Source of the DNA: Oscillospiraceae bacterium
Lineage (GTDB): Bacteria; Bacillota; Clostridia; Oscillospirales; Ruminococcaceae
Direction: 5' to 3'
NCBI GenBank assembly: GCA_017848115.1
Contig: JAGAKZ010000006.1
Location: forward strand, 1-39,577
Length of the DNA stretch: 39,577 bases
In this document: piece after piece, positions 16,354 to 26,247 of the stretch
Numbering within the stretch: the stretch's first letter is position 1
Layout of the letters: each line of letters begins with the position of its first letter
Made by a program: the position numbers and the translations under genes
Notes under the pieces: model-generated
Told to the model about the DNA's origin: nothing
The model's input: the letters and a program-made list of their open reading frames with translations, nothing else
Databases searched by the model: none

Positions 16354-16950
16354 TTACTTAGAATACAACTCAACGATCAAATGCTCTTCTACTTCATAGT
16401 CAAGGTCTTCCTTAACAGGCATACGAACGATCTTAGCTGAGAAATCTTCCTTGTTAGCTTCGAGCCAGAGTGGAACTACTCTGCCGTTTGTAGCTTCAAC
16501 GATTTCCTTGAACTTAGCGCTCTTTCTGCTGTTTTCTCTGAGTGAAATAACATCACCCGGCTTGATTCTGTAAGAAGGAATATCAATTTTCTTACCATTT
16601 ACGCTGAAGTGACCATGAGTAACAAGCTGTCTTGACTCACGTCTTGTTGTAGCGAGACCCATTCTGAATACAACGTTATCAAGTCTTGATTCAAGAATTG
16701 TGATAAGGTTTGTACCAGCCTGACCCTGCTGCTTTTCAGCGATCTCAAAGTAATGATAGAACTGTTTTTCAAGAACACCATATATGAATTTAAGCTTCTG
16801 CTTTTCTTTAAGCTGCATACCATATTCAGAAACTTTCTTTCTGTTACCCTGGTCGCCTTTACGCTTAGATTCCTTTGCAACACCCATAACCATTGGGCTG
16901 ATTCCTAAATACTTACATCTCTTAAGAAGTGGTTCTTTACTAATAGCCAT
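16354..16950 (-). CDS. rpsD: 30S ribosomal protein S4
   Basis: 198 aa. A primary 16S-binding protein of the 5' domain and an early assembly nucleator. The central block RLDNVVFRMGLATTRRESRQLVTHGHFSVNG is the S4 RNA-binding domain. The N-terminus lacks the zinc-binding Cys set (a C- type S4). The 105-base gap separating it from rpsK is the longest in the alpha part; in many bacteria S4 binds a leader to repress its own operon, but no clear pseudoknot was identified here. Confidence 0.98.
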   Translation of the reverse strand: MAISKEPLLKRCKYLGISPMVMGVAKESKRKGDQGNRKKVSEYGMQLKEKQKLKFIYGVLEKQFYHYFEIAEKQQGQAGTNLITILESRLDNVVFRMGLATTRRESRQLVTHGHFSVNGKKIDIPSYRIKPGDVISLRENSRKSAKFKEIVEATNGRVVPLWLEANKEDFSAKIVRMPVKEDLDYEVEEHLIVELYSK

Positions 16951-17055
16951 TGCTATTACCTCCGTTTTTTAAAAAATATCGAATTTTAAAATTTTATCCG
17001 ACACCAAGCAAACATTAGCTCAGTTTCATATTCATGCTAAAAATATATACAAAAA

Positions 17056-17454
17056 CTACACACGTCTTCTCTTTGGAGGACGGCATCCGTTGTGTGGGAT
17101 CGGTGTTACGTCTTTGATCATCTTTACTTCGAGACCTACTGTCTGAAGTGCTCTGATAGCAGCTTCACGACCTGAACCAGGACCCTTTACGTAAACTTCA
17201 ACAGACTTAAGACCATGTTCCATAGCAGCCTTAGCAGCTACTTCTGCAGCATTCTGAGCAGCAAATGGTGTAGATTTTCTTGAACCTCTGAAACCTAAAC
17301 CGCCTGAGCTTGCCCATGAAATAGCGTTACCCTGAACATCAGTGATAGTAACAATTGTGTTGTTGAAAGTGGACTGGATATGAACAGCGCCATTTTCAAT
17401 GTTTTTACGCTCTCTGCGTCTTTTAACTGTAACTTTCTTCTTCTGCTGTGCCAT
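17056..17454 (-). CDS. rpsK: 30S ribosomal protein S11
   Basis: 132 aa. A platform protein near the E site that contacts 16S helix 45. [18 protein letters not shown] and the basic C-terminus [16 protein letters not shown] are diagnostic. It starts 15 bases after rpsM with GGAGG. Confidence 0.98.
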   Translation of the reverse strand: MAQQKKKVTVKRRRERKNIENGAVHIQSTFNNTIVTITDVQGNAISWASSGGLGFRGSRKSTPFAAQNAAEVAAKAAMEHGLKSVEVYVKGPGSGREAAIRALQTVGLEVKMIKDVTPIPHNGCRPPKRRRV

Positions 17455-17469
17455 TGTTCATTTCCCTCC

Positions 17470-17838
17470 TTACTTCTTCTTGTTAGCTATTGTCTTAACA
17501 GGACCCTTACGAGTTCTAGCGTTTGTCTTAGTACGCTGTCCTCTTACAGGGAGACCCTTACGATGACGAATACCACGATAGCAGTTTATTTCAACAAGTC
17601 TCTTGATGTTGAGTGCAACTTCTCTTCTGAGATCACCTTCAACATTGCAATTCTTGTCAATATACTCACGAAGCTTGTTTTCTTCTTCATCTGTAAGATC
17701 TTTAACTCTTGTGTCAGGATTAACACCTGTTTCAGCTAAAATCTTCTTAGCAGTTGTGTTACCAATACCGAAAATGTAAGTAAGAGCAATTTCAACTCTC
17801 TTATTCTTCGGTAAGTCAATACCAGCTATTCTTGCCAT
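17470..17838 (-). CDS. rpsM: 30S ribosomal protein S13
   Basis: 122 aa. A head protein that forms bridges B1a/B1b to the 50S subunit. [20 protein letters not shown], the helix-hairpin-helix region [12 protein letters not shown] and [20 protein letters not shown] are conserved. The gap to rpmJ is 33 bases. Confidence 0.98.
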   Translation of the reverse strand: MARIAGIDLPKNKRVEIALTYIFGIGNTTAKKILAETGVNPDTRVKDLTDEEENKLREYIDKNCNVEGDLRREVALNIKRLVEINCYRGIRHRKGLPVRGQRTKTNARTRKGPVKTIANKKK

Positions 17839-17871
17839 TAACTAATTGCACCTCCATTTGTGGACTAAATA

Positions 17872-17985
17872 TTAGCCCTGTCTTTGTTTATGCTTTGGAT
17901 TTTCGCAGATAACCATGATTCTTCCTTTGCGCTTGATTACCTTACACTTCTCGCACATTGGCTTTACTGAAGGTCTAACTTTCAT
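17872..17985 (-). CDS. rpmJ: 50S ribosomal protein L36
   Basis: 37 aa, [15 protein letters not shown] through NPKHKQRQG. It is a zinc-binding (C+) L36: Cys11, Cys14, Cys27 and His32 form the ribbon. A perfect AAGGAGGT lies seven bases before the ATG. It is 51 bases after infA, in the normal place between infA and rpsM. The small protein sits in a 23S rRNA pocket below the L7/L12 stalk base. Confidence 0.97.
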   Translation of the reverse strand: MKVRPSVKPMCEKCKVIKRKGRIMVICENPKHKQRQG

Positions 17986-18036
17986 CGAAAATACCTCCTT
18001 TTGATAGTTAGAAAAAGGAACATACCCTTGTAAAGT

Positions 18037-18255
18037 TTATTTACTTCTCCAGGTAATTCTGCCTCTTGTCAGGTCATAAGGTGACATTTCAACAGTTACC
18101 TTATCACCGGGCACTATACGAATATAATTCATTCTTAACTTGCCTGATATATGAGTCAGGATCTTGTGACCGTTTGGCAATTCAACACGAAACATCGCGT
18201 TAGGAAGTGCCTCGACCACTGTTGCTTCAACCTCGATAGAATCTTCTTTTGCCAT
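18037..18255 (-). CDS. infA: Translation initiation factor IF-1
   Basis: 72 aa, an OB-fold protein of standard length. It occupies the A site of the 30S subunit during initiation. [22 protein letters not shown] and the C-terminal [12 protein letters not shown] are near-invariant. It starts three bases after the KOW protein stop, so coupling is likely; GAGGT precedes the ATG. Confidence 0.98.
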   Translation of the reverse strand: MAKEDSIEVEATVVEALPNAMFRVELPNGHKILTHISGKLRMNYIRIVPGDKVTVEMSPYDLTRGRITWRSK

Positions 18256-18258
18256 AAT

Positions 18259-18522
18259 CTAAACCTCACTTTCATTTACCGAACAATCAATGTTCTTAAG
18301 TACCATCTTAAGCTTTTTATTAGTAATATCATTAATATCAATCACAGTGCCTGTCATTTTCAGATGCTTAATACTTTTTTTCTTAGGTCCGGAAAGTTTC
18401 CTCGTCCTGCCATCAGATATCAAAACATATTTTCTGTCACCTGATATTTCAGTTACAACAAAGTAAATACCTTTGTCACGTCCTGCGATAGCCTTAACTA
18501 CCATACCCTTTACTATTTCCAC
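18259..18522 (-). CDS. KOW-domain RNA-binding protein (L14e/L6e/L27e-like)
   Basis: 87 aa. The N-terminal half has a KOW motif, VKGMVVKAIAGRDKGIYFVV, like those in L24, L27e and NusG. The C-terminal half is basic (KLSGPKKKSIKHLK). The start codon is GTG at 18520-18522, with GGAGG five bases upstream; the next in-frame ATG would remove part of the KOW motif. Clostridial genomes often hold this gene between map and infA. It presumably binds ribosomal RNA, but a defined role is not known to me. Confidence 0.85.
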   Translation of the reverse strand: MEIVKGMVVKAIAGRDKGIYFVVTEISGDRKYVLISDGRTRKLSGPKKKSIKHLKMTGTVIDINDITNKKLKMVLKNIDCSVNESEV

Positions 18523-18535
18523 AATATCCTCCGAT

Positions 18536-19285
18536 TTATGGCTGAGTCAAAATAACGACGCCCTCTGAAGTTATTGCTATAGTGTGCTCAAAATGAGCTG
18601 AAAGTGAACCGCTGGTCGTTACAACTGTCCATCCGTCATCCAGAGTCTTTACACCCGCACCTTTGATGTTTATCATCGGTTCGATTGCAAATGTCATTCC
18701 GGCTACAAGTCTGGCGCCATGTCCGGGAACACCGAAATTAGGAACTTCAGGGTCTTCATGTAGCTGTCTTCCGACACCATGACCAACATATTTCCTTACT
18801 ACGCCATATCCTCTGGATTCACAATATTCCTGAACTGTATGAGATATATCGCCTATGCGGGCACCTACCTTTGCAACATCTATTGCAGCATACAGACTGG
18901 CTTTTGTAACCTCCAGGAGTTTTTTTGCTTCGTCCGATATCTCACCTACCGGAAAGGTTGCACATGTATCACTGTGAAAACCATCTTTATAAGCACCAAG
19001 ATCGATACTTACTATATCACCGGCTTTAAGTATCCTCTTTGGGGAAGGAATGCCGTGAATAAGTTCTTCATTTACTGAAATACACGCACTTGCGGGAAAA
19101 CCACCATAACGATAAAACGAAGGTTTAGCTCCGTTTTTCACAATATAATCGTGAACGATTTTATTGAGCTGCATTGTTGTCATTCCCGGTTTTATTGATT
19201 CACCTACAAGCTTCAACGCACCGCCGGCAATTTTACCGGCAACACGCATTTTAGCTAAATCAGCAGTTGATTTTAAAGTAATCAT
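18536..19285 (-). CDS. map: Methionine aminopeptidase, type I
   Basis: 249 aa. It removes the initiator Met from nascent proteins and uses two metal ions. The ligands are visible in the two Asp of SIDLGAYKDGFHSD, the His of RQLHEDPEVPNFG, and the Glu of FAIEPM and FEHTIAI; the supporting His is in KYVGHGVG. There is no N-terminal SH3-binding extension, so it is type Ia. It is four bases downstream of adk and continues the secY-adk-map segment of the spc part. Confidence 0.97.
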   Translation of the reverse strand: MITLKSTADLAKMRVAGKIAGGALKLVGESIKPGMTTMQLNKIVHDYIVKNGAKPSFYRYGGFPASACISVNEELIHGIPSPKRILKAGDIVSIDLGAYKDGFHSDTCATFPVGEISDEAKKLLEVTKASLYAAIDVAKVGARIGDISHTVQEYCESRGYGVVRKYVGHGVGRQLHEDPEVPNFGVPGHGARLVAGMTFAIEPMINIKGAGVKTLDDGWTVVTTSGSLSAHFEHTIAITSEGVVILTQP

Positions 19286-19289
19286 TCAA

Positions 19290-19922
19290 TCAAGCTCCTA
19301 CAACCTTGAGTGTAAGTTTCGAAGTTTCAGAAACTTCTTCCTGTCCGATTACTGTCTCAAGTTTACCCTGTTTTGTGTAGTAGTCCTTAAGAGGAGCTGT
19401 CTGTTTATGATAAACGTCCAGTCTGTCAAGTACTGTCTGTGGCTGATCGTCCTTACGGATGATTGTTTCAGCACCGCACTTGTCACATTTTCCTTCAACC
19501 TTTGAAGGTTTGAAATCAACATGATAAGTAGCACCGCAACCACTGCATACTCTTCTTCCTGAAACACGCTGTTTTATTGTTTCATCAGGAACAAAGATTT
19601 CAACAACTTTATCAATGGTAACACCCATTGCATCAAGTGCCTCTGCCTGTGGAACTGTTCTTGGGAAACCATCAAGGATAAATCCGTTCTTGCAGTCATC
19701 ACAAGCTATTCTGTCCTTCAGAATTCCTATTACGATTTCATCTGAAACAAGTGCACCGCTGTCCATAGCTTCTTTAGCTTTAAGACCGTACTCTGTACCG
19801 TTCTTTACAGCTTCACGTAAAATGTTTCCTGTAGAAATCTGAGGAATGTTAAGTGCATCAGAGATAACCTCTGCCTGTGTACCTTTTCCTGCACCAGGAG
19901 CACCAAGTAAAATCAAATTCAT
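19290..19922 (-). CDS. adk: Adenylate kinase
   Basis: 210 aa. It balances AMP + ATP with 2 ADP in the cytoplasm. The P-loop [10 protein letters not shown] (8-17), the AMP site [12 protein letters not shown] and a long-form LID are present. The LID holds four Cys (CSGCGATYH...GKCDKCG) that should bind zinc, the Gram-positive type. The start follows secY by 18 bases. Confidence 0.98.
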   Translation of the reverse strand: MNLILLGAPGAGKGTQAEVISDALNIPQISTGNILREAVKNGTEYGLKAKEAMDSGALVSDEIVIGILKDRIACDDCKNGFILDGFPRTVPQAEALDAMGVTIDKVVEIFVPDETIKQRVSGRRVCSGCGATYHVDFKPSKVEGKCDKCGAETIIRKDDQPQTVLDRLDVYHKQTAPLKDYYTKQGKLETVIGQEEVSETSKLTLKVVGA

Positions 19923-19940
19923 AATCTTAACCCCCTATAT

Positions 19941-21257
19941 TTATTCGAGAAATCCCTTATGATGACGCATCATAAGCTGTGATTCCATAGTACGTACTGT
20001 TTCAAGAGCAACGCTTACAATGATAAGAATTGATGTACCACCAAGAGCAAGGTTACCAAGTTCAGGGAAAATCGCACCTATAATTGAAGGTAAAATAGCG
20101 ATAAATCCGAGGAACACAGCACCTACAAGAGTTATTTTTGAAAGAACTCTCTGAATGTAATCAGCTGTAGGCTTACCAGGTCTGATACCAGGAATACCAC
20201 CGTTACTCTGACGGAGATTGTTTGCTATTTCAACAGGATTGTACTGCATTGAAACATAGAAGTAGTTAAAACCAATGATGAGGAAGAATAATACAATCGA
20301 GTAAAGAGGCTTTGTATAACCAAACAAGTTTGTAAATCCTTCATAGAACTTGCCCCACCATGAAGTAGGATCCTTTGGAGGGAACAACATTCCGAGTGTC
20401 ATAGGCAGTGAAACAAAGGCATTTGCGAAGATGATAGGCATTACACCACTCATACATACCTTTACAGGAATATGTGTACTCTGTCCGCCGTACTGTTTTC
20501 TGCCAACAACTCTTTTTGCATACTGAATCGGTATTCTTCTTTCGGATTCATTCATAAATACGATAAATCCTACTATTACTACAAATCCAATAAGCATAAA
20601 TATATCAACAAACACATAAGGGTTCGGTGTACTTATTGCTGTCTGTACCATACTAACAATTGATGACGGCATACCAGCAAGAATACCTGCAAAAATGAGT
20701 ATTGAAACACCATTTCCTATACCCTTTTCATTTACTCTGTTACCAAGCCACACTATAGCCATAGAACCGGCAATGAATGATACTATGATTACAATAGCAG
20801 CAAATACGCCTTCTCCACCCGATGTATATGTTACAGCACCAGCTTTTTTCATTATGAGATAATAAGCAAATCCCATAAATATTGATAACGCAAGAGAAAC
20901 AAATGATGAAATTTTGTCGATTTTCTTTCTTCCCTCTTCGCCCTCTTTGGATAATCGCTCAAGAGGAGGAAGAGCATAGGTCAAAAGCTGAACTATAATA
21001 GATGCATTGATAAACGGCTGTATACCAAGTGCAAATACTGTAGCCTTTGACATAGCACCACCTGAAAAAAGATTCAGGTAACCAAATACGCCTGACTCAG
21101 CGTTTGTGTCCATCCATGCGCCGAGTACTTCGGCATCAAGGAATGGAGCAGGAATAAATATAGAACCAATTCTGAAGACGATAATGATCAGTAATGTGTA
21201 TAAAAGCTTTTTACGAGTTTCTTGAACCTTCCAAGCATTTCTTATAGTCTGGAGCAC
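19941..21257 (-). CDS. secY: Preprotein translocase subunit SecY
   Basis: 438 aa with ten membrane segments. It forms the protein-conducting channel with SecE and SecG through which the dockerin enzymes here would be exported. MLQTIRNAWK, RIGSIFIPAPFLD and the cytosolic loop GIPGIRPGKPTADYI are conserved. The start codon is GTG at 21255-21257, one base after the rplO stop (which overlaps an out-of-frame ATG). GAGGTGA lies seven bases upstream. Confidence 0.98.
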   Translation of the reverse strand: MLQTIRNAWKVQETRKKLLYTLLIIIVFRIGSIFIPAPFLDAEVLGAWMDTNAESGVFGYLNLFSGGAMSKATVFALGIQPFINASIIVQLLTYALPPLERLSKEGEEGRKKIDKISSFVSLALSIFMGFAYYLIMKKAGAVTYTSGGEGVFAAIVIIVSFIAGSMAIVWLGNRVNEKGIGNGVSILIFAGILAGMPSSIVSMVQTAISTPNPYVFVDIFMLIGFVVIVGFIVFMNESERRIPIQYAKRVVGRKQYGGQSTHIPVKVCMSGVMPIIFANAFVSLPMTLGMLFPPKDPTSWWGKFYEGFTNLFGYTKPLYSIVLFFLIIGFNYFYVSMQYNPVEIANNLRQSNGGIPGIRPGKPTADYIQRVLSKITLVGAVFLGFIAILPSIIGAIFPELGNLALGGTSILIIVSVALETVRTMESQLMMRHHKGFLE

Positions 21258-21258
21258 A

Positions 21259-21696
21259 TTACATCACCTCAGTCTTCCCACCGGCTTTCTCAATTTTCTC
21301 TGTAGCAGACTGAGAGAACTTTGCAGCCTTAACTGTTACTTTTGATGTAAGTTCACCATTACCTAAAACCTTAACACCATCGTACTCTTTCTTGATTAAA
21401 CCAGCTGCTTTGAGTAATTCTGCATCTACAACTGTACCGTCCTTAAACTTATTAAGATCAGAAACATTGATGATTGCATACTTTGTAGCAAAAATGTTGT
21501 TGAAGCCTCTCTTTGGTATACGTCTCATTAAAGGCATCTGTCCGCCTTCGAAACCGATACGTACGCCGCCGCCTGAACGAGCCTTCTGTCCCTTATGACC
21601 TTTACCGGCAGTCTTACCGTTACCTGAACCGTGACCTCTACCTACACGCTTACATTCTTTAGAAGCCTGAGCAGGAGTTAATTCATGTAATTTCAT
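21259..21696 (-). CDS. rplO: 50S ribosomal protein L15
   Basis: 145 aa. The Gly-rich N-terminal half, [20 protein letters not shown] then [17 protein letters not shown], is the extended tail that threads into 23S rRNA; the C-terminal domain is globular. It acts late in 50S assembly. It sits 18 bases after rpmD and nearly touches secY. Confidence 0.98.
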   Translation of the reverse strand: MKLHELTPAQASKECKRVGRGHGSGNGKTAGKGHKGQKARSGGGVRIGFEGGQMPLMRRIPKRGFNNIFATKYAIINVSDLNKFKDGTVVDAELLKAAGLIKKEYDGVKVLGNGELTSKVTVKAAKFSQSATEKIEKAGGKTEVM

Positions 21697-21714
21697 CTAT
21701 GTGCACCTCCCTGC

Positions 21715-21891
21715 TTATACTTCTTTAACCTCAACGAGATGAGAAATTGTCTTGATTTTGCCCATTGTCTGTGCATTATCAGGCTGTGTTACAACCTCAC
21801 CGATTTTCTTAAGTCCAAGTGAATGAGCTGTTTCGATCTGATTTTTCTTGCAACCAATGAGACTTCTTACGAGCTTGATCTGTTTTGCCAT
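21715..21891 (-). CDS. rpmD: 50S ribosomal protein L30
   Basis: 58 aa, MAKQIKLVRSLIGCKKNQIE. A small protein at the 50S surface near the 5S rRNA side, absent from some bacteria. AAGGAGTGA six bases before the ATG at 21889-21891 fixes the start; an in-frame GTG at 21900 overlaps the ribosome site itself. Confidence 0.97.
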   Translation of the reverse strand: MAKQIKLVRSLIGCKKNQIETAHSLGLKKIGEVVTQPDNAQTMGKIKTISHLVEVKEV

Positions 21892-21903
21892 TGAACTCAC
21901 TCC

Positions 21904-22404
21904 TTAACCTAAAATTTCTTTTACAGATTTGCCTCTCTTTTCAGCAACTTCCTTAGCAGAAGTACATTCGCTCAATCCCTTGATTGTAGCTCTTACTACG
22001 TTGCATGGATTGTTTGAACGAAGAGACTTTGTTCTGATATCCTTGATACCAGCCATTTCAACAACGGCACGAACAGGACCACCTGCGATAACACCTGTAC
22101 CAGGAGCAGCCGGTTTCATAAGAACACAACCTGCGCCGAATTTACCGATGATATCGTGAGGAATTGTTGTACCTCTGAGAGAAACCTTTACAAGGTTCTT
22201 CTTAGCATCTTCAATACCCTTACGGATAGCATCCGGAACTTCACCGGATTTGCCAAGACCGAAACCTACTGTACCGTTTCCGTCGCCTACTACTACGAGT
22301 GCAGAGAACTTCATTATACGGCCGCCCTTAACAGTCTTTGAAACTCTGTTAATGGAAACAACCTTTTCTGAAAGCTCCAGTGTTGAAGCATCTATTTTAG
22401 CCAA
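21904..22404 (-). CDS. rpsE: 30S ribosomal protein S5
   Basis: 166 aa. It lines the mRNA entry path and affects decoding accuracy. The double-stranded RNA-binding domain ([20 protein letters not shown]) and the C-terminal domain with [19 protein letters not shown] are clear. The start codon is TTG at 22402-22404, with AAGGAGG eight bases upstream; no ATG occurs before Met31, which lies inside the domain. Confidence 0.97.
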   Translation of the reverse strand: MAKIDASTLELSEKVVSINRVSKTVKGGRIMKFSALVVVGDGNGTVGFGLGKSGEVPDAIRKGIEDAKKNLVKVSLRGTTIPHDIIGKFGAGCVLMKPAAPGTGVIAGGPVRAVVEMAGIKDIRTKSLRSNNPCNVVRATIKGLSECTSAKEVAEKRGKSVKEILG

Positions 22405-22420
22405 AGCGCTTTCCTCCTTA

Positions 22421-22780
22421 TTAGAATTCTAATCCGTTTTCACGAGCAGATTCAGCAAGCTCTTTGATACGGCCATGATAAATGTTACCGCCTCTGTCGA
22501 ATACAACAGTTGTGATACCCTTATCCTTAGCCTGCTTAGCTATCATCTGACCTACTGTACGAGCACCGTCTTTGTTTCCGCCGTTGCCTTCAAAATCCTT
22601 TGAAAGACTTGATGCAGAAGCCAATGTAACGCCATTTACGTCATCAATAACCTGTGCATAAATGTGCTTTGAGGAGCGAAAAACATTGAGACGTGGACGC
22701 TCAGGTGTACCGGAGATCTTAACACGTACTCTGCGGTGTCTAGCTTCTCTAGCTTTATTCTTGTCAGCCTTTTTAACCAT
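22421..22780 (-). CDS. rplR: 50S ribosomal protein L18
   Basis: 119 aa. It binds 5S rRNA with L5 and L25. [20 protein letters not shown] and [20 protein letters not shown] are diagnostic. The gap to rplF is 18 bases. Confidence 0.98.
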   Translation of the reverse strand: MVKKADKNKAREARHRRVRVKISGTPERPRLNVFRSSKHIYAQVIDDVNGVTLASASSLSKDFEGNGGNKDGARTVGQMIAKQAKDKGITTVVFDRGGNIYHGRIKELAESARENGLEF

Positions 22781-22798
22781 TGCGATTCACTCCTTTTA

Positions 22799-23344
22799 TT
22801 ACTTCTTACCTTTACCGGCTTTACCCTCTTTACGGATAATTCTTTCGCCTTCGTATCTGATACCCTTGCCCTTATATGGCTCCGGTGGACGTTTTTCACG
22901 TATTTCAGCTGCGAACTGACCAACCTTCTGCTTGTCGATACCATTGATGATGATCTTGTTTGGGTTAGGAACATCAATTGTGATACCGTCTCTTTCAGGC
23001 ATGATAACCTGATGTGAGAAACCGAGGTTCATTACGAGATCTTTACCCTGCTTAGCAACACGGTAACCAACACCTTCAACTTCGAGAGTCTTTGAGAAAC
23101 CTGTTGTAACACCTGTGATCATGTTAGCAATAAGTGTTCTTGTAAGACCGTGAAGTGACTTATGATTCTTGTTTTCTGATGGACGTGTAACTGTGATAAC
23201 ACCATCAGCTATTTCAATACCCATTTCTTTGGAAAACTGCTTTGAGATTTCGCCCTTAGCGCCCTTTACAGTGATTAAGTTATTGTCGTTCTTAACTTCA
23301 ACTCCGGCTGGGACACTAATTGGCATTCTACCTATTCTTGACAT
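22799..23344 (-). CDS. rplF: 50S ribosomal protein L6
   Basis: 181 aa. Two similar beta domains sit near the factor-binding site at the base of the stalk. SRIGRMPISVPAGV and the C-terminal RPPEPYKGKGIRYEGE are conserved. It follows rpsH by 12 bases. Confidence 0.98.
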   Translation of the reverse strand: MSRIGRMPISVPAGVEVKNDNNLITVKGAKGEISKQFSKEMGIEIADGVITVTRPSENKNHKSLHGLTRTLIANMITGVTTGFSKTLEVEGVGYRVAKQGKDLVMNLGFSHQVIMPERDGITIDVPNPNKIIINGIDKQKVGQFAAEIREKRPPEPYKGKGIRYEGERIIRKEGKAGKGKK

Positions 23345-23356
23345 TATGTGTCCTCC

Positions 23357-23755
23357 TTACCATACAAATGCGAGAACTTCGCCGCCTACATGAAGTTCAC
23401 GAGCCTTCTTGTCAGTCATGATTCCCTTTGATGTGGAAACAACTGCTATACCAAGACCCTTTCTTACCTTAGGCATATCCTCACAACTTGAATAAATACG
23501 CAAACCCGGTTTTGAAACCCTACGTAAGCCAGTAATAACCGGTGACTTGTTTTCACCATATTTAAGAGTAATTCTTATAATACCCTGCTTACCATCTTCA
23601 ATCACCTGAAAGCTCTTAACATAACCTTCATCAACGAGAATCTGTGTGATAGCTTTCTTAACGTTTGAAGCGGGAACATCAACCGTAGCGTGCTTAGCTG
23701 AATTCGCATTACGAATTCTTGTCAATATATCTGCTATAGTATCAGTAATCTGCAT
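23357..23755 (-). CDS. rpsH: 30S ribosomal protein S8
   Basis: 132 aa. It binds the 16S central domain and, in E. coli, represses the spc operon by binding the rplE region. [18 protein letters not shown] at the N-terminus and [20 protein letters not shown] near the C-terminus are hallmark segments. Whether the same repression occurs here cannot be read off. Confidence 0.98.
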   Translation of the reverse strand: MQITDTIADILTRIRNANSAKHATVDVPASNVKKAITQILVDEGYVKSFQVIEDGKQGIIRITLKYGENKSPVITGLRRVSKPGLRIYSSCEDMPKVRKGLGIAVVSTSKGIMTDKKARELHVGGEVLAFVW

Positions 23756-23778
23756 GCCGAATAACCTCCTTTATAATA

Positions 23779-23964
23779 TTACCAGCTAGCCTTCTTAACT
23801 CCTGGAATCTGACCATCATGAGCTAATTCTCTGAAGCAGATACGGCAAATGCCGAACTTTCTGAGATAAGCATGTGGTCTTCCACAAATCTTGCATCTGT
23901 TGTAAGCACGTGTGGAGTATTTAGGAGTTTTCTGCTGTTTTAATACCATCGCTTTTTTAGCCAT
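23779..23964 (-). CDS. rpsN: 30S ribosomal protein S14, zinc type
   Basis: 61 aa, the short zinc-binding (Z) form. Cys residues in CKICGRPH and CRICFREL form the ribbon. The short form is usual in Gram-positives and requires zinc, unlike the longer non-zinc paralogue. The gap to rplE is 17 bases. Confidence 0.98.
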   Translation of the reverse strand: MAKKAMVLKQQKTPKYSTRAYNRCKICGRPHAYLRKFGICRICFRELAHDGQIPGVKKASW

Positions 23965-23981
23965 TTCTAAATCCTCCTACA

Positions 23982-24521
23982 TTACTTAGCAAATGGAGCA
24001 CCCATTAATGTAAGCAGCTCCTTTGCTTCTTCATCAGTGTTAGCTGTTGTGATAAAGTTGATGTCCATACCTCTTACTTTATCGATCTTATCATATTCGA
24101 TTTCAGGGAAAATGAGCTGTTCCTTGATACCTGTAGAGTAATTTCCTCTGCCATCGAATGAGTTAGGGTTAATACCTCTGAAGTCACGAACACGTGGTAA
24201 TGAAACGTTGAAGAACTTATCGAGGAATTCGTACATACGTTCATTTCTGAGTGTTACCTTAACGCCGATTGGCATGCCTTCACGAAGTTTGAAGTTAGCA
24301 ACAGACTTCTTAGCACGGCATACAACAGGCTTCTGACCTGTTATTGTAGCCAAATCGTTCATGATTGCGTCGATAACCTTAGCATTTTCTCTAGCTTCAC
24401 CTGCACCGACATTGATAACGATCTTGTCGATTTTCGGAATCTGCATTACGCTTTTGTAACCAAACTTCTTCATCATAGCAGGAGCTACAGTGCTAATATA
24501 ATAGTCTTTCATTCTAGCCAT
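23982..24521 (-). CDS. rplE: 50S ribosomal protein L5
   Basis: 179 aa. It binds 5S rRNA and contacts S13 and the P-site tRNA elbow. [18 protein letters not shown], the block [15 protein letters not shown] and the late [20 protein letters not shown] are diagnostic. It follows rplX by 12 bases. Confidence 0.98.
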   Translation of the reverse strand: MARMKDYYISTVAPAMMKKFGYKSVMQIPKIDKIVINVGAGEARENAKVIDAIMNDLATITGQKPVVCRAKKSVANFKLREGMPIGVKVTLRNERMYEFLDKFFNVSLPRVRDFRGINPNSFDGRGNYSTGIKEQLIFPEIEYDKIDKVRGMDINFITTANTDEEAKELLTLMGAPFAK

Positions 24522-24533
24522 GTCGTTTCTCCT

Positions 24534-24890
24534 TTACTTAAATGAAGCTCCGCATTTTTTGCAAACGCGTAACTTTTCTTGCTTATCATCTTTACCATTT
24601 TCAAAAGTATGGCCTACTCTTGTAGGTTTGCCACACTTAGGGCAAACAAGCTGTACCTTGCAAGCGTAAATAGGAGCTTCAGCCTGAACTATTCCGCCTA
24701 CCTGGCCCATTCTTGTTGGCTTAACATGCTTAGTAACGAAGTTGATACCTTCAACTATTACTTTGCCTTCCTTAGGGCTAACTTCAAGAACCTTACCGGT
24801 TTTTCTCTTGTTGTTGCCTTCAAATTTATCGTTGTACTTACCTGTAAGCAATACGACTGTGTCACCTTTTTTTACATGTACTTTACTCAT
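24534..24890 (-). CDS. rplX: 50S ribosomal protein L24
   Basis: 118 aa, [18 protein letters not shown]. It starts 50S assembly and lies near the tunnel exit. A KOW motif is at the N-terminus. The C-terminal part has a CxxC...CxxC ribbon (CPKCGK and CKKCGA), with a spacer of polar residues. Two ATGs are adjacent (24893 and 24890); GGAGG is four and seven bases away respectively, favouring the second. Confidence 0.96.
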   Translation of the reverse strand: MSKVHVKKGDTVVLLTGKYNDKFEGNNKRKTGKVLEVSPKEGKVIVEGINFVTKHVKPTRMGQVGGIVQAEAPIYACKVQLVCPKCGKPTRVGHTFENGKDDKQEKLRVCKKCGASFK

Positions 24891-24903
24891 CATGACACCT
24901 CCA

Positions 24904-25272
24904 TTATAATACTTCAGGAGCAAGGCTTAAAATCTTAGTATAATCCTTGTCACGAAGTTCTCTTGCTACTGGTCCGAATATACGTGTTCCTCTTGGATTC
25001 TTATCCTCTTTTATGATTACAGCAGCGTTCTCATCGAAGCGGATGTAAGTTCCATCCTCTCTTCTTAAGCCCTTTGCTGAACGAACGATAACTGCTTTAA
25101 CAACGTCACCTTTCTTAACAACGCCGCCGGGTGTTGCCTTCTTAACTGAAGCTACAACTACATCACCGATATTTGCATATCTTCTGCGTGTACCGCCTAA
25201 AACTCTAATACACATGAGTTCCTTAGCACCGGTGTTGTCTGCAACTTTAAGGTAGGTTTGCATCTGTATCAC
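24904..25272 (-). CDS. rplN: 50S ribosomal protein L14
   Basis: 122 aa. It sits at the subunit interface, contacts 16S helix 44 (bridge B8) and binds RsfS when the ribosome is silenced. [17 protein letters not shown] and the basic middle are diagnostic. The start codon is GTG at 25270-25272, nine bases from AGGAGG; the ATG at 25263 would be 18 bases away and would remove conserved residues. Confidence 0.97.
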   Translation of the reverse strand: MIQMQTYLKVADNTGAKELMCIRVLGGTRRRYANIGDVVVASVKKATPGGVVKKGDVVKAVIVRSAKGLRREDGTYIRFDENAAVIIKEDKNPRGTRIFGPVARELRDKDYTKILSLAPEVL

Positions 25273-25339
25273 AGTCGTTCTCCTCCTTTCAGAAATAAAT
25301 GCCTTTTACAGCATGGAATTAATAAACTTCAAATCAAAA

Positions 25340-25597
25340 TTACTTAGCTTTTTCGATTATTTCAACAACTCTCCATCTCTTATCCTTTGAGAGTGGACGT
25401 GTTTCCATGATCTGAACTCTGTCGCCGATCTTGCACTCATTGTTTTCGTCATGAGCTTTCATCTTAACAGTTCTCTTGATAATCTTCTTGTAAAGTGGGT
25501 GCTGAACACTGTCAACGATAGCAACAACAACAGTTTTGTCCATCTTGTCGCTTACTACTTTACCAACTCTTGTTTTTCTAAGGCTTCTTTCAGTCAT
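25340..25597 (-). CDS. rpsQ: 30S ribosomal protein S17
   Basis: 85 aa, an OB-fold protein that binds the 16S 5' domain early in assembly. [16 protein letters not shown] and [20 protein letters not shown] are conserved. The 67-base gap to rplN is larger than most in this operon. Confidence 0.98.
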   Translation of the reverse strand: MTERSLRKTRVGKVVSDKMDKTVVVAIVDSVQHPLYKKIIKRTVKMKAHDENNECKIGDRVQIMETRPLSKDKRWRVVEIIEKAK

Positions 25598-25615
25598 CGC
25601 TAAATCCTCCCTTTA

Positions 25616-25822
25616 TTACTGATTTACGCTTGACTGGATTTCCTGCTCACGAAGACAAGTCTTGATACGAGCAATATCCTTCTTTACAGCCTTTAAACGA
25701 GCTGTATTATCAAGCTGATTTATAGCCAGCTGAAAGCGGAGAGCAAAAAGCTCCTTCTTCAGATCCTCTAACTTGTTATTCATTTCGTCAACAGACAATT
25801 CTCTTATATCAGTTGCTTTCAT
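25616..25822 (-). CDS. rpmC: 50S ribosomal protein L29
   Basis: 68 aa, [20 protein letters not shown], a helical hairpin at the tunnel exit beside L23, where SRP and trigger factor dock. The ATG overlaps the rplP stop as TAATG, which implies translational coupling. A longer in-frame start at 25852 would lie inside rplP and is unlikely. Confidence 0.97.
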   Translation of the reverse strand: MKATDIRELSVDEMNNKLEDLKKELFALRFQLAINQLDNTARLKAVKKDIARIKTCLREQEIQSSVNQ

Positions 25823-26247
25823 TACTGCTCGCCTCCCTCTGCTTCTTTGCATACAAATTTACATTTAATTGGGAGCTTGTGCATAGCGAGACGCATAGCT
25901 TCTCTTGCTGTTTCTTCCGGAACGCCAGCAATTTCGAACATTACTCTGCCCGGCTTAACAACTGCTACCCAATATTCCGGAGCACCTTTACCTGAACCCA
26001 TTCGAGTACCGAGTGGCTTCTTTGTTACCGGCTTATCCGGGAAAAGCTTAATCCAAACCTTACCGTTACGCTTGATGTAACGTGTCATTGCGATACGGGC
26101 TGCTTCAATCTGATTTGAAGTAATCCATGCAGGCTGTAATGCCTGTAAACCGTATTCACCATTTGATACTTTATTTCCTCTGAGTGCCTTACCGGTCATA
26201 CGACCTCTGTGCACACGACGATATTTAACTCTCTTTGGAAGTAGCAT
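25822..26247 (-). CDS. rplP: 50S ribosomal protein L16
   Basis: 141 aa. It helps place A-site tRNA and is needed for peptidyl transfer. [18 protein letters not shown] and the [19 protein letters not shown] segment are diagnostic. It overlaps rpsC upstream and rpmC downstream by one base each (TAATG), so the three are translationally coupled. Confidence 0.98.
   Translation of the reverse strand: MLLPKRVKYRRVHRGRMTGKALRGNKVSNGEYGLQALQPAWITSNQIEAARIAMTRYIKRNGKVWIKLFPDKPVTKKPLGTRMGSGKGAPEYWVAVVKPGRVMFEIAGVPEETAREAMRLAMHKLPIKCKFVCKEAEGGEQ

Noticed and set aside
16951-17055. A pseudoknot leader for S4 upstream of rpsD
   Set aside because: The gap is long enough, but no convincing pairing with the rpsD start was found by eye.
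22636-23017. Overlapping frames on both strands around rplR/rplF (up to 113 codons)
   Set aside because: Two highly conserved ribosomal genes occupy the region in another frame; these have no independent support.
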